This document shows positions 1 to 9,560 of a stretch of 64,000 nucleotides of DNA, piece after piece. Position 1 is the stretch's first letter. Every line of letters begins with the position of its first letter. The position numbers were made by a program, and so were the translations under genes. Origin of the DNA: Rosenbergiella metrosideri. GTDB taxonomy: Bacteria > Pseudomonadota > Gammaproteobacteria > Enterobacterales > Enterobacteriaceae. The notes under the pieces are model-generated. The model did not search any database. It was given only the letters and a program-made list of their open reading frames with translations, and was not told the DNA's origin. Location of the stretch: positions 1-64,000 of the forward strand of contig NZ_JALBCV010000017.1 of assembly GCF_022602565.1 (NCBI RefSeq). Direction: 5' to 3'.

Positions 1-1
1 G

Positions 2-77
2 TGGTGGGTGATGACGGATTCGAACCGCCGACCCCCTCCTTGTAAGGGAGATGCTCTACCAACTGAGCTAATCACCC
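2..77 (-). tRNA. valU-like: tRNA-Val (anticodon UAC)
   Basis: On the minus strand this reads as a complete 76-nt tRNA with encoded CCA. The anticodon loop is CTTACAA, giving UAC (valine). The acceptor arm begins GGGTGAT and ends with ATCACCC plus ACCA, the D stem is GCTC/GAGC and the T loop is TTCGAAT. E. coli also has valine tRNAs divergent from gltX, so this is probably the first gene of a tRNA cluster that continues to the left of the window. Confidence 0.97.
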
Positions 78-94
78 CCGCTGTGTGGAGTCGC

Positions 95-122
95 ATTATA
101 GGGATAGTTGGTTTTGAGTCAA
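95..122 (-). promoter_or_regulatory. Sigma-70 promoter for the tRNA-Val transcript
   Basis: On the minus strand a -35 box TTGACT (117-122) is followed by a 16-bp spacer and a perfect -10 box TATAAT (95-100). A GC-containing discriminator comes next, then the tRNA 5' end at 77. This is the usual layout of a strong stable-RNA promoter. Confidence 0.75.
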
Positions 123-245
123 CGCTTTTTATCACTTAATTTTCTGTTCGGTTTAAATTTCACCACTCTGTCGGCCATTTGAGCAGTTTGGCGAAAATAG
201 CCACATAATTTCCGTCACCCCGTAAGAATTAGTCATGTCTTATTA

Positions 246-273
246 TTGAGGAAAAAGCGCTAACTGTTACACT
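246..273 (+). promoter_or_regulatory. Candidate gltX promoter
   Basis: TTGAGG (246-251), a 16-bp spacer and TACACT (268-273) lie about 70 bp before the gltX start. Both boxes are imperfect, so this is a reasonable candidate and not a certain site. Confidence 0.4.
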
Positions 274-345
274 GTGCGAAGAATAATACGATTCCACAAG
301 GTTTTATCGGGTGTTCTACCCAATGTACGTTAAGGCAAACCTCAA

Positions 346-1761
346 ATGAAAATCAAAACACGTTTTGCACCAAGCCCCACAGGCTACCTTCATGTTGGTG
401 GCGCTCGCACCGCTCTATATTCTTGGCTATACGCTCGTCACAACCATGGCGACTTCGTTCTGCGTATCGAAGATACCGATCTTGAACGCTCCACACCGGA
501 AGCTATTGAAGCCATTATGGACGGAATGAACTGGTTAAGCCTTAATTGGGATGAGGGTCCTTATTACCAGACCAAACGTTTTGATCGCTATAACCAAGTG
601 ATTGACCAGATGCTCGAAGCAGATACTGCTTATCGCTGTTACTGCTCGCGTGAGCGTCTAGAAGCATTACGTGAACAGCAAATGGAAGCGGGTGAGAAAC
701 CTCGTTATGACGGTTGTTGCCGAGATACCGAACATGGCCATACTCCTGATGAACCTCATGTCGTACGTTTTCGTAACCCACAAGAGGGGTCGGTCATTTT
801 TGATGATCAAATTCGTGGACCGATTGAATTCAGCAACCAAGAACTCGACGATCTTATCATTCGCCGTACCGATGGCTCACCAACCTATAACTTCTGCGTA
901 GTCGTTGACGATTGGGATATGGGAATTACTCATGTGATCCGTGGGGAAGACCATATCAACAACACACCACGTCAAATTAATATTCTAAAAGCGATTGGCG
1001 CAGAGGTTCCTATTTATGCGCACGTCTCGATGATTTTAGGTGACGATGGTAAGAAACTCTCCAAGCGTCATGGTGCTGTCGGCGTTATGCAATATCGTGA
1101 CGACGGCTTCTTACCCGAAGCATTACTAAATTATCTGGTGAGAATGGGCTGGGCGCATGGCGACCAAGAAATTTTCACTATCGATGAAATGGTGCAACTG
1201 TTCCAGCTTGATGCAGTAAGTAAGTCAGCCAGTGCGTTCAATACCGAAAAATTATTGTGGTTAAACCATCACTACATCACCACGTTGGCGCCTGAATATG
1301 TGGCGACACAACTGCAATGGCATATTGATCAACAACAGATCGATACGCGCACTGGTCCTGAGTTGGCGAAATTAGTGACTTTATTAGGTGATCGTTGCAA
1401 AACATTGAAAGAGATGGCGGAAACCTGTCGTTATTTTTACGAAGACTTTAACGAGTTTGATGCCGATGCGGCGAAGAAACACTTACGCCCAGTCGCTCGC
1501 CAGCCGCTTGAATTGATTTCAGCGAAATTAGCTGCCTTGACCGAGTGGACGACGGAAGCCATCCATAATGCTATCGAGCAAACAGCTGCCGAGCTTGAAG
1601 TGGGTATGGGGAAAGTGGGGATGCCGTTACGCGTAGCCGTAACCGGAGCAGGGCAGTCACCTGCCTTAGATGTTACGGTTGAGGCAATTGGTCAACAACG
1701 TAGCGTTAACAGAATTGCTCAAGCACTCGCCTTTATCAGTGAGCGTGAAAACCAAGCTTAG
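346..1761 (+). CDS. gltX: Glutamyl-tRNA synthetase
   Basis: Class I aminoacyl-tRNA synthetase that charges tRNA-Glu with glutamate in the cytoplasm. The protein is 471 residues, the same length class as E. coli GltX. The HIGH signature appears as HVGG at residues 16-19 within [11 protein letters not shown], and the KMSKS motif as KLSKR near residue 238. The zinc-binding insertion is visible as CYC near residue 98 and a downstream Cys/His pair (CCRDTEH). The ATG at 346 puts the conserved FAPSPTG segment at the usual position. The neighbouring tRNA-Val, YfeC-type gene and tRNA-Ala pair match the enterobacterial gltX locus. Confidence 0.98.
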   Translation: MKIKTRFAPSPTGYLHVGGARTALYSWLYARHNHGDFVLRIEDTDLERSTPEAIEAIMDGMNWLSLNWDEGPYYQTKRFDRYNQVIDQMLEADTAYRCYCSRERLEALREQQMEAGEKPRYDGCCRDTEHGHTPDEPHVVRFRNPQEGSVIFDDQIRGPIEFSNQELDDLIIRRTDGSPTYNFCVVVDDWDMGITHVIRGEDHINNTPRQINILKAIGAEVPIYAHVSMILGDDGKKLSKRHGAVGVMQYRDDGFLPEALLNYLVRMGWAHGDQEIFTIDEMVQLFQLDAVSKSASAFNTEKLLWLNHHYITTLAPEYVATQLQWHIDQQQIDTRTGPELAKLVTLLGDRCKTLKEMAETCRYFYEDFNEFDADAAKKHLRPVARQPLELISAKLAALTEWTTEAIHNAIEQTAAELEVGMGKVGMPLRVAVTGAGQSPALDVTVEAIGQQRSVNRIAQALAFISERENQA

Positions 1762-1771
1762 TATCCTAAGC

Positions 1772-1793
1772 CCCGGCAGCTTAGGCTGCCGGG
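1772..1793. terminator. GC-rich hairpin between convergent gltX and yfeC
   Basis: A perfect 9-bp stem (CCCGGCAGC / GCTGCCGGG) with a TTAG loop lies 10 nt after the gltX stop and 6 nt from the end of the convergent gene. There is no U-tract on either strand, so termination may be weak or the hairpin may mainly protect the transcript end. The inner stem and loop recur in the fabB terminator. Confidence 0.55.
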
Positions 1794-1798
1794 ACTCC

Positions 1799-2149
1799 CT
1801 ACGAATTAATGCCTAATCGCCCTAGAATGCCACTAATACCTTCTCGTAATAGAAGAGAGGTAAGCTGCGCTTTTTCATCAGGGCTCATTTGCTGGACTGA
1901 ACTCAGTAAAATCTGAGTGAGTTGATCTTTACGAACAGTATAGTGACTTCGTGGTTCAGCCGCATGGCGCACTGATTTCAGAAACTCAGTGACCTGTTGG
2001 TCAATGTGCACTAATCGTGCCTTACCCCCTTGTACTCCGGGTTTAGCAACGGTGGTCCATCCTTCACGTTTAATCCACTTATTGATGGTTTGACGCGAGT
2101 AACCCGTTTCCTGCGCAAGTTCTTCAGGTGTCATCCATTCCTTGTTCAC
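1799..2149 (-). CDS. yfeC: YfeC-type putative DNA-binding protein (DUF1323)
   Basis: A 116-residue protein. Its N-terminus (MTPEELAQETGYSRQTINKW) is a helix-turn-helix of the kind that opens YfeC/YfeD proteins. A basic GKARLVHID stretch follows, and the C-terminus ends LLREGISGILGRLGI, a hallmark of this family. It sits between gltX and the tRNA-Ala genes, exactly where E. coli carries yfeC/yfeD. The targets of the family are not known to me; DNA binding is inferred from the HTH. E. coli has two tandem paralogues here, whereas only one is present in this window. Confidence 0.82.
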   Translation of the reverse strand: MNKEWMTPEELAQETGYSRQTINKWIKREGWTTVAKPGVQGGKARLVHIDQQVTEFLKSVRHAAEPRSHYTVRKDQLTQILLSSVQQMSPDEKAQLTSLLLREGISGILGRLGINS

Positions 2150-2374
2150 AATCAGTTCCTTCTAGTTGATTGTTTTACGTTAACTCGTAATTATGAAAAT
2201 AACTTGAAGTGGAATAAAATAAAAGTGCTAATCATACAGATTATGCGTTCACTCATACTTTCTTCAATTATCAGCGCTAATTAATTAGGAAAGGTCAATA
2301 AAATTTGAGGATGATGGCTTTCTCAGCATTTTGCTGTAATTTTCAGCGATTGCGCAAGGATATAAAAAATGACG

Positions 2375-2403
2375 TTGACAGTTATCAGTCAGTTACCTAT
2401 TAT
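2375..2403 (+). promoter_or_regulatory. Strong sigma-70 promoter for the tRNA-Ala pair
   Basis: A consensus -35 TTGACA (2375-2380), a 17-bp spacer and -10 TATTAT (2398-2403) are followed by a GC-rich discriminator (CCGGCG). The first tRNA starts about 33 bp downstream. A GC discriminator is typical of stringently controlled stable-RNA promoters. Confidence 0.8.
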
Positions 2404-2436
2404 TCCGGCGTCAGTAACACTGACACCTTCATTGAA

Positions 2437-2512
<76 letters not shown>

Positions 2513-2548
2513 AACTCTTCGAGTTTGTGCAATGAAATTCCTAGATGT

Positions 2549-2624
<76 letters not shown>

Positions 2625-2780
2625 ATTCTTAATGATTTTCCTTTCGATTTAATCCCTTATTAGATTTTTATTTCTTCAGTTAAGTGAAATTTATTACTTA
2701 TTAAGCAATAATTACGCGGTAAGCCATTGACGGCTTTACGACACATATCTGAATTTTTATTTGTCAATTGAGATTACGCT

Positions 2781-3935
2781 ATGAAGCTTAAGGGAATTAA
2801 TGAAGGATTCTTCATTCTATTACTGCTATTAACGACGATTGCATTTTGCTTTGTCCTTAAGGCCTACTACTCATCGATTTTCTGGGCAATTATCCTGGCG
2901 GTACTGTTTTATCCGCTTAAAACCCGTATCAGAGCATGGTTGGGTGATCGTAATGCGCTCGCTGCGTTTCTTACCCTACTGGTGATATGCCTGATTGTTT
3001 TTATTCCATTAGTTATTGTTACTACGTCGCTGGCTTACGAGGGTAACCAACTTTACCAAAGTGTCTCTCAAAACCGAGGGAATTTTGCCGGGGACATCAC
3101 TCAGCTGATCCAGCATATGCCCGCTTTCGTTCAGAATTTCTTGGAACGTTACGGATTGACCAATGTAAACACCCTGCAGCAGAAAGTCTCTACGCTCGCC
3201 ATGCAAGGCAGTCACACACTTGCTAACAGTGCGCTATTGATTGGTCAAGGGACGTTCAGTTTCACCGTCGGCTTCGGCATTATGCTCTATCTACTGTTTT
3301 TCACCTTAAAAGATGGTTCATACTTAGTTAGCCTACTCTTAGACGCTGTGCCGTTAACGCAACATGCTAAACATCACTTACTCCTAAAGTTTGCTGCAGT
3401 CTCAAAAGCGACTGTTAAAGGCACCGTAGTGGTGGCTATCGTTCAAGGTGCTTTGGGTGGCATTGCCTTCTGGTTCTTGGGCGTCGAAGGAAGTGTGCTC
3501 TGGGGAGCATTGATGGCCTTCTTGTCCCTAATTCCCGCCGTGGGATCGGCAATTATCTGGGCGCCTGTTGCGATCTATTTCTTGGTATTAGGCCCGGTTT
3601 GGAAAGGGTTGTTCTTAATCGCCTTCTTTGTTGTGGTGGTCGGGCTAGTGGATAACTTCCTGCGTCCACTCTTAGTGGGCAAAGAGACCAGAATGCCTGA
3701 CTACTTGGTATTAATCTCGACGTTGGGTGGGATGGAACTGTTTGGGATTAACGGATTTGTGATTGGCCCGTTAATTGCCGCGTTGTTTATCTCCTGCTGG
3801 AATTTACTCTCAGGCCGAGAAAATCAAGATAACGCTGAGGAGATTGACCCTGACTTTATCGCCGAAGGGAAAGATGAAACTGAGGCAGTAAAAGCGAAAT
3901 TGGCTGAACATCAGCACAGCGATCAGTCGTCATAA
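2781..3935 (+). CDS. ydiK: AI-2E family inner-membrane permease (YdiK-like)
   Basis: A 384-residue polytopic membrane protein of the AI-2E transporter (PerM/YdiK) family. Two N-terminal membrane segments (residues about 10-45 and 55-85) are followed by a soluble stretch of about 70 residues. A C-terminal bundle of hydrophobic helices then contains the family-typical segments FGIMLYLLFFTLKDG, LSLIPAVGSAIIWAPVAIYF and VDNFLRPLLVG. The last 45 residues are acidic and cytoplasmic. The substrate of this subgroup is unsettled, since some members export signal molecules or act as antiporters. It is followed directly by a strong terminator, so it is probably monocistronic. Confidence 0.85.
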   Translation: MKLKGINEGFFILLLLLTTIAFCFVLKAYYSSIFWAIILAVLFYPLKTRIRAWLGDRNALAAFLTLLVICLIVFIPLVIVTTSLAYEGNQLYQSVSQNRGNFAGDITQLIQHMPAFVQNFLERYGLTNVNTLQQKVSTLAMQGSHTLANSALLIGQGTFSFTVGFGIMLYLLFFTLKDGSYLVSLLLDAVPLTQHAKHHLLLKFAAVSKATVKGTVVVAIVQGALGGIAFWFLGVEGSVLWGALMAFLSLIPAVGSAIIWAPVAIYFLVLGPVWKGLFLIAFFVVVVGLVDNFLRPLLVGKETRMPDYLVLISTLGGMELFGINGFVIGPLIAALFISCWNLLSGRENQDNAEEIDPDFIAEGKDETEAVKAKLAEHQHSDQSS

Positions 3936-3960
3936 TCCCTATTCTTTTAATTCAATCACC

Positions 3961-3991
3961 AAGAGCTCATCATCGATGGGCTCTTTTTTTT
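3961..3991 (+). terminator. Rho-independent terminator after ydiK
   Basis: An 11-bp stem (AAGAGCTCATC / GATGGGCTCTT, one G:U pair) with a 3-nt loop is followed directly by a run of T residues. Confidence 0.9.
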
Positions 3992-4092
3992 ACCTTTGAT
4001 TAAGCAGACTCAACAGATAAAGACGCTCAGTGCGAAAGGATTATGTGCTCTATGCTAGGCTACAGTCATGAGTAATGATTGAGTGAATAGAA

Positions 4093-4581
4093 ATGAATAC
4101 ATTTATCGGGTTTAGTCTAGTGGTAGGCATTGGATCAACGTTGGTGTTGGATCTGTGGGGGCTCATACTCTTTATGCTAAAGGGAATAACGCCCACCGAT
4201 TGGGGAAGCGTTGGCCGTTGGCTAACAGGGCTGCGGCAGGGGAAGTGGATCGCCACACAAGGAGACAATCGGCCACCTTCGGTAGTTGAAAAAGTCAGTG
4301 GCTGGTCGTTCCACTATCTCGTTGGCATCGCCTATGCGGTGATCATCGTGATCGTCTGGGGAGAGCCCTTTATCCACACACCGACATTTCCACCTCTTTT
4401 TTTAGTGGGAATAGTGCTGAGCTCTATTGCAGGGCTGGCGCTCTTTATGCCTGCGATGGGGGCTGGATTCTGCGGCAGAAAAATACCGAATCAGGCTAAG
4501 GCAATTTTGATGATGGTGATTGCCCATACCATTTTTGCGCTCGGCCAGTACGGTTTCGCATTACTTTACGCGAGCACATGA
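4093..4581 (+). CDS. DUF2938 family membrane protein
   Basis: A 162-residue protein with four predicted membrane segments. One covers residues 3-30, one lies around 75-95 (LVGIAYAVIIVIVWG), one around 103-122, and the last follows the conserved AMGAGFCGRKIPNQAKA loop. That loop and the N-terminal LVLDLWGLI stretch are typical of DUF2938. No function is established for the family as far as I know. It is convergent with nupC, with only a hairpin between them. Confidence 0.75.
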   Translation: MNTFIGFSLVVGIGSTLVLDLWGLILFMLKGITPTDWGSVGRWLTGLRQGKWIATQGDNRPPSVVEKVSGWSFHYLVGIAYAVIIVIVWGEPFIHTPTFPPLFLVGIVLSSIAGLALFMPAMGAGFCGRKIPNQAKAILMMVIAHTIFALGQYGFALLYAST

Positions 4582-4588
4582 GCGGAGA

Positions 4589-4613
4589 CAAGCGGCTTGT
4601 TCAGCCGCTTGTA
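4589..4613. terminator. Hairpin between convergent DUF2938 gene and nupC
   Basis: A 9-bp perfect stem (ACAAGCGGC / GCCGCTTGT) with a 7-nt loop lies between the two convergent stops. There is no clear U-tract in either direction, so it is only a probable bidirectional terminator. Confidence 0.5.
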
Positions 4614-4625
4614 AAGAGCAGAGCG

Positions 4626-5810
4626 TTAAAGCACTAGGCCGACAACCGCTGCGGAGAGTAAGCTGACTAAGGTTGAGCCGTAGATGAGTTTTAGCCCGAA
4701 GCCTGAGACAACATTTCCTTGTTTCTCGTTTAACCCTTTAATCGCTCCGCTAATAATACCGATAGATGAAAAGTTAGCGAAAGAGACCAAGAAGACGGAA
4801 AGTATTCCCTCGGAGCGTGGTGACAGCTGCCCGGCCATTTTTTGCAAGTCGATCATTGCCACAAACTCATTTGACATTAATTTCGTCGCCATAATACTGC
4901 CGACGCGCAACGCTTCATTGCTCGGAACGCCAATGACCCAAGCGAGTGGATAGAAAATGTAGCCGAGGATATTTTGGAAACTAATACCAAAAATAGCGGT
5001 AAATAGGGCATTGATCGCTGCAATGAGCGCGATGAAACCAATCAGCATTGCCGCAACGATCATCGCCACTTTAAAGCCAGCAAGAATATATTCGCCGAGC
5101 ATCTCGAAGAAACTCTGTCCTTCATGGGTATTCTTCAGCGACAGCTCTTCTTCTTGTTTAGCCGAGTAGGGATTAATAATCGATAACACAATGAAGGTGC
5201 TAAACATATTGAGGATCAAGGCTGCGACAACATACTTAGGCTGCAACATAGTCATGTAGGCACCCACGATAGACATCGACACTGTCGACATGGCGGTTGC
5301 AGCCATGGTGTACATACGCCGCTCAGACATCTTGCCGAGAATATCTTTATAAGCGATGAAATTTTCAGATTGACCTAAAATAAGTGAGCTAACGGCGTTA
5401 AATGATTCAAGTTTCCCCATACCGTTAATTTTCGAGAGCACTGTCCCGATAAAACGGATGATAATCGGTAGGATTTTGAAATGCTGCAAAATACCGATCA
5501 GGGCAGAGATAAAGACTATCGGACACAACACATTCAGGAAAAAGAACGCCATTCCCTTATCGTTCAAGCCGCCGAACACGAAATTTGTGCCTTCTGCTGC
5601 ATATTTAAGAAGCATGGTGAAGAAGTTTGAGAAGCCTTGAACCACCCCCAATCCAACGTTGGAGTTAAGGAAAAACCAAGCTAACACCAGTTCGACCACT
5701 AAAAGCTGTAAAATATAGCGGTAAGCTATACTTTTACGGTCTTTGCTTATAATCAGCGCTAGAACGGCTATAACTATCAGAGCGAGTACAAAATGAAGTG
5801 CTTGTGACAT
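4626..5810 (-). CDS. nupC: Nucleoside:proton symporter NupC
   Basis: Concentrative nucleoside transporter of the inner membrane that imports nucleosides, mainly pyrimidine and adenosine types, with protons. At 394 residues it is close to E. coli NupC (400). Multiple membrane helices are evident, and the family signature region is present ([20 protein letters not shown] and [10 protein letters not shown], which contribute to substrate binding). It is divergent from mntH across a 354-bp regulatory region, as in E. coli. The start at 5810 gives MSQALHF, matching the short hydrophilic N-terminus of the family. Confidence 0.95.
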   Translation of the reverse strand: MSQALHFVLALIVIAVLALIISKDRKSIAYRYILQLLVVELVLAWFFLNSNVGLGVVQGFSNFFTMLLKYAAEGTNFVFGGLNDKGMAFFFLNVLCPIVFISALIGILQHFKILPIIIRFIGTVLSKINGMGKLESFNAVSSLILGQSENFIAYKDILGKMSERRMYTMAATAMSTVSMSIVGAYMTMLQPKYVVAALILNMFSTFIVLSIINPYSAKQEEELSLKNTHEGQSFFEMLGEYILAGFKVAMIVAAMLIGFIALIAAINALFTAIFGISFQNILGYIFYPLAWVIGVPSNEALRVGSIMATKLMSNEFVAMIDLQKMAGQLSPRSEGILSVFLVSFANFSSIGIISGAIKGLNEKQGNVVSGFGLKLIYGSTLVSLLSAAVVGLVL

Positions 5811-6050
5811 GCATAGTGCCTTAAAACTAAAGGGATAGAACGTAGGGCGCTATTCTAGGGGAGAGTGAAAGCAAAAACGAGTAAAGTTACTCATTATAAG
5901 CATTAGATCTCATATTTTTTTGCTAGTTTTCGTGGTAAAGATCGATTTGTTATCGATAATGGAATATTAGGTTATAGGTAAGCTATCTTCAGTAAGATCA
6001 AGTAATAAAACTGTTGCTGATGAGCAAATGAACAGGTACCTTAATACAGG

Positions 6051-6068
6051 GTATAGCAAAGGCTATAC
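6051..6068. promoter_or_regulatory. MntR operator upstream of mntH
   Basis: The perfect inverted repeat GTATAGCAAAGGCTATAC closely matches the MntR box known upstream of mntH in enterobacteria, including the AGCAAAGGCT core. It lies 97 bp before the mntH start, inside the nupC-mntH intergenic region. Repression by manganese-bound MntR is expected from the known family biology. I see no convincing CRP or CytR site in the rest of the 5811-6164 gap. Confidence 0.85.
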
Positions 6069-6164
6069 TTTGTAGCGATTGCTATCAGAGTGATTACTTA
6101 TATCGATTTCTTTTCACTGATGGGATCGCCTAAAGTTGGACATCATGTTAACTAGGATTCATTT

Positions 6165-7403
6165 ATGTCTAGTCGCCAGAAAACGACAATGCCTTTTATG
6201 ACTCAACGCAAAGCTAAAATGTCGTTATTAGGTCCGGCTTTTATTGCGGCTATCGGCTATATCGATCCCGGCAACTTTGCTACCAATATCCAAGCTGGCG
6301 CCAGTTATGGTTATCAGCTGTTATGGGTAGTCGTTTGGGCCAATATCATGGCCATGTTGATTCAACTACTCTCAGCAAAGTTAGGCATCGCGACGGGGAA
6401 AAACCTCGCCGAGCATATTCGCGATCGCTTTCCTAAGCCTTTAGTATGGTTCTATTGGGTACAGGCAGAGATCATTGCGATGGCAACGGATCTGGCTGAA
6501 TTTATCGGTGCCGCGCTAGGGTTTAAACTGTTACTCGGTATAAGTCTTCTTGAAGGGGCAGTGATTACCGGAGGAGTAACCTTCCTAATCTTAATGCTAC
6601 AAAGCCGTGGTCCGAAGCCGTTGGAATGGTTAATTGGGCTAATGCTGCTTTTCGTTGCTGGGGCTTATATTGTTGAATTATTCTTCTCACAGCCTAATCC
6701 ACGTGGATTGCTGGTGGGAATGGCGGTGCCCAGATTACCTGATACTAATGCACTCTATCTCGCTGCAGGGGTGCTGGGCGCAACGATTATGCCGCACGTG
6801 ATCTATCTTCATTCTGCGTTGACGCAACGTGGTGACGATAAAAATAAAGCACAACGTTATGCCTCGACAAAACTGGATGTTGCGATTGCGATGACTATTG
6901 CAGGTTTTGTGAACTTAGCGATGATGGCGACTGCAGCGGCCGTATTCCATTTTAATGGTCATACTGGGATAAGTGAACTCGATCAAGCCTATATGACATT
7001 AAAACCTTTGCTAGGTAATGCAGCCACTGTGGTGTTTGGCTTAAGCTTAGTGGTTGCAGGGCTTTCCTCAACCGTAGTAGGGACTTTGGCGGGGCAGGTA
7101 GTGATGCAGGGCTTTGTCCATTTCAGTATTCCTTTGTGGCTACGCCGTACTATCACTATGTTGCCTTCCTTTATTGTCATCATGGCGGGTATGGACGCAA
7201 CGAAAATATTGGTATTGAGTCAGGTTGTCTTAAGTTTTGGGATTGCACTTGCTCTGATACCATTGTTGAGGTTTACTAACCAAATCGAAATTATGGGTGA
7301 TCTGGTCAATACCCGCTGGATAAAGCTAGCAGCATGGGGGATCATTCTGATTGTTGTTTCGCTTAATTTGGGATTATTATTCGGCGGCTTTATTGGATTG
7401 TAA
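6165..7403 (+). CDS. mntH: Manganese/divalent metal:proton symporter MntH (NRAMP family)
   Basis: A 412-residue polytopic protein, identical in length to E. coli MntH, that imports Mn2+ (and Fe2+) with protons. The metal-binding DPGN motif is in [14 protein letters not shown] (helix 1), and the second half-site is in [13 protein letters not shown] (helix 6). The conserved [13 protein letters not shown] segment is intact. It is divergent from nupC and preceded by a MntR operator, consistent with manganese-responsive control. Confidence 0.97.
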   Translation: MSSRQKTTMPFMTQRKAKMSLLGPAFIAAIGYIDPGNFATNIQAGASYGYQLLWVVVWANIMAMLIQLLSAKLGIATGKNLAEHIRDRFPKPLVWFYWVQAEIIAMATDLAEFIGAALGFKLLLGISLLEGAVITGGVTFLILMLQSRGPKPLEWLIGLMLLFVAGAYIVELFFSQPNPRGLLVGMAVPRLPDTNALYLAAGVLGATIMPHVIYLHSALTQRGDDKNKAQRYASTKLDVAIAMTIAGFVNLAMMATAAAVFHFNGHTGISELDQAYMTLKPLLGNAATVVFGLSLVVAGLSSTVVGTLAGQVVMQGFVHFSIPLWLRRTITMLPSFIVIMAGMDATKILVLSQVVLSFGIALALIPLLRFTNQIEIMGDLVNTRWIKLAAWGIILIVVSLNLGLLFGGFIGL

Positions 7404-7440
7404 GAATAATTGTCCTCTTGACCTTTTATTGAGTTTACTG

Positions 7441-7461
7441 GCCTGCGCTTTTGGCGTAGGC
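7441..7461 (+). terminator. Weak hairpin after mntH
   Basis: An 8-bp stem with one G:U pair (GCCTGCGC / GCGTAGGC) and a 5-nt loop lies 37 nt after the mntH stop. There is no U-tract, so its termination role is uncertain. Confidence 0.35.
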
Positions 7462-7539
7462 GTAACGGAGCTCATTGAAACTTAGCTTAGGTTGTTTGAC
7501 GACTTAAGATGATTTATCCCGAGTGGAGCATTAAAAATA

Positions 7540-8505
7540 ATGACTAAATATGCATTAGTCGGTGATGTGGGTGGCACCAATGCACGGTTGGCACTTTGTG
7601 ATGTGGCTAACGGATTAATATCGCAAATTGATACTTTTCCAACATCAGACTACCCGAGCCTTGAAGCGGTGATTCGGCAGTATTTAGGTCAACAACACAT
7701 CGACGTTGTTGATGCCTGTATCGCTATTGCTTGTCCAGTTAAAGGTGATTGGATTGCTATGACTAATCACCGTTGGGCTTTCTCGATTCAAGCTATGAAA
7801 GAAAACTTACAGTTCGAACACTTCGAAGTGATTAATGACTTCACTGCAGTTTCAATGGCTATCCCGATGTTAGGAGAGAATGACGTATTAAAATTTGGTG
7901 GGGATGAACCTGTCGCCGATAAACCTATTGCTATTTATGGTGCGGGCACCGGTCTCGGCGTTAGCCATTTAGTACATGTGGATAAGCGTTGGGTCCCTTT
8001 ACCTGGAGAGGGCGGACACGTTGATTTCGCGCCGAACAGTGAAGAAGAAGACCAAATACTCGAAGTCCTACGCGAAGAGATGGGGCATGTTTCAGCTGAG
8101 CGCGTATTATCTGGTGCAGGATTAGTCAATCTCTATCGCGGTATCGTTAAGGCCGACAATCGTGAGCCAGCGGAACTTAAACCTCGCGAAGTGAGTGAAC
8201 GAGCGTTAGAAGATAGCTGTATCGACTGTCGTCGTGCACTTTCTCTATTCTGTGTCATCATGGGCCGCTTTGGTGGCAACTTAGCGTTAACCTTAGGGAC
8301 CTTCGGTGGCGTTTACATTGCCGGTGGGATTGTCCCACGCTTCCTTGAGTTCTTTAAGGCATCAGGCTTTCGCGCTGCTTTTGAGGACAAAGGGCGTTTT
8401 CGTGATTATGTTAAGGATATTCCCGTCTACATGATCACCCATGAACAGCCTGGTTTACTTGGGGCAGGGGCACATATGCGCCAAACCCTCGGTTCGATAT
8501 TGTAA
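7540..8505 (+). CDS. glk: Glucokinase
   Basis: Cytoplasmic ATP-dependent glucokinase that converts free glucose to glucose-6-phosphate. It has 321 residues, the same length as E. coli Glk. The N-terminal phosphate-binding motif is [13 protein letters not shown] (residues 8-20). The glucose-binding [10 protein letters not shown] and the ATP-site [11 protein letters not shown] are intact, as is [10 protein letters not shown]. It is monocistronic, with a terminator directly after the stop, and is followed by the divergently placed ypdK as in E. coli. Confidence 0.97.
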   Translation: MTKYALVGDVGGTNARLALCDVANGLISQIDTFPTSDYPSLEAVIRQYLGQQHIDVVDACIAIACPVKGDWIAMTNHRWAFSIQAMKENLQFEHFEVINDFTAVSMAIPMLGENDVLKFGGDEPVADKPIAIYGAGTGLGVSHLVHVDKRWVPLPGEGGHVDFAPNSEEEDQILEVLREEMGHVSAERVLSGAGLVNLYRGIVKADNREPAELKPREVSERALEDSCIDCRRALSLFCVIMGRFGGNLALTLGTFGGVYIAGGIVPRFLEFFKASGFRAAFEDKGRFRDYVKDIPVYMITHEQPGLLGAGAHMRQTLGSIL

Positions 8506-8515
8506 ACCGAGAGCT

Positions 8516-8537
8516 TAACAGGGCTTATGCCCTGTTA
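8516..8537. terminator. Bidirectional terminator between glk and ypdK
   Basis: A 9-bp stem (TAACAGGGC / GCCCTGTTA) with a TTAT loop lies 10 nt after the glk stop and abuts the stop codon of the convergent micro-gene. A short T-rich stretch follows on the plus strand. Confidence 0.7.
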
Positions 8538-8612
8538 TTATTTGAGCAGTAGAACGAAAGTCGCTAGCCACAGCACAACAAAAAACGAAATTCCCATCAG
8601 TGCATACTTCAT
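8538..8612 (-). CDS. ypdK: YpdK-like single-pass membrane peptide (24 aa)
   Basis: A 24-residue ORF starting MKYALMGISFF and ending LLLK, almost all of it one membrane helix. E. coli YpdK is a 23-residue membrane peptide starting MKYFFMGISF and encoded beside glk. The shared start, length, hydrophobicity and position support orthology. A good ribosome binding site (AGAGGATAT) precedes the ATG at 8612. The function of YpdK is not known. Confidence 0.85.
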   Translation of the reverse strand: MKYALMGISFFVVLWLATFVLLLK

Positions 8613-8882
8613 AAGATATCCTCTATTATCATTTTATTCCGCTGAATACCTTGGTTACAGCTTATCGTAATCGTACTACGTGATGCGTATCACGATTTTG
8701 ATCCCGCATAATGTACGTTGAGTTAACGTAAAAAGAAATATTTCCTTACTGAGAGTTAACATCATTGACACCGCAATGACATGATATGGGTAAACCTCAG
8801 CTGAGATTTTTTGATTAAATAACTTGAGAGAGTATTTAGAAAGACAGTAGAGTAAAAATATCTTCGACTCAGGGCTAATGTG

Positions 8883-9356
8883 ATGAATACAGTGGTAATG
8901 GCTATCGATCACCAGAACAATCTTTCCGCTACGATCAGTCAATTGACGCTACAAGAAGCCCTTCTTCGTAATGCGTCTGTTGTGGTGCTTTGTTGCCTGC
9001 CCACTGAGGGTGGCGTCGAGGGAGAGGTGATGAATATTGAGTGCGCGATTGACCAAGTCGTCCAACAGTATGGTCAGCCTAAAGATCTCTTAAACTGTGC
9101 TGAGACCGCTGTTCGTGCCGCATTAGTGCCTTTTCAGCAGTCTGGTATCCCCGCACGGGGCCTTCTCTGTCGCGGGAAACCGGCAGCAGTCATTGTTGAG
9201 CAAGCGAATAAGCTTTCTGCCTCCATGATCATTATGGGACGCCGGCATCTTTCTCCCTTTAACCGGCTATTTAAAGGTTCTGTTAGCGCTGAAGTGCTCG
9301 AAACCGCAAGTTGTCCGGTGTTAATCGATTTACGTGCTGGGCTGAGCGATAGCTAA
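8883..9356 (+). CDS. Universal stress protein (UspA family)
   Basis: A 157-residue single-domain USP. The C-terminal ATP-binding signature (G-2x-G-9x-G-S/T) is recognisable as MGRRHLSPFNRLFKGSVSAEV, followed by TASCPVLID. The first strand, VVMAIDH, is where the family's conserved Asp sits. I chose the ATG at 8883 over the upstream GTG at 8880 because AGGG then lies at a better spacing. USP proteins are cytoplasmic and are induced by starvation and oxidative stress, but the role of this paralogue is unknown. It appears monocistronic. Confidence 0.85.
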   Translation: MNTVVMAIDHQNNLSATISQLTLQEALLRNASVVVLCCLPTEGGVEGEVMNIECAIDQVVQQYGQPKDLLNCAETAVRAALVPFQQSGIPARGLLCRGKPAAVIVEQANKLSASMIIMGRRHLSPFNRLFKGSVSAEVLETASCPVLIDLRAGLSDS

Positions 9357-9560
9357 TGGCTCATTTCCGCGGCTAGAAGAGAAAATTAACAATTTCAGGC
9401 TTATTCTCCCGATAAAATTAGCTATATTCTAAAGAGTGAGGACTAGGTTATGATCCAGATTATCTTTTTCGTCCAATGCTTCTAATTACCCACTATTTCG
9501 TCTTTGACTCATTGTTATAGTGAAGATTAGACAGAGTAGTGAAATTAACGGATATTATTT

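Noticed and set aside
5880-5960. CRP or CytR site for nupC
   Set aside because: TCGTGGTAAAGATCGAT has poor half-sites compared with the CRP consensus; no convincing pair of sites was found.
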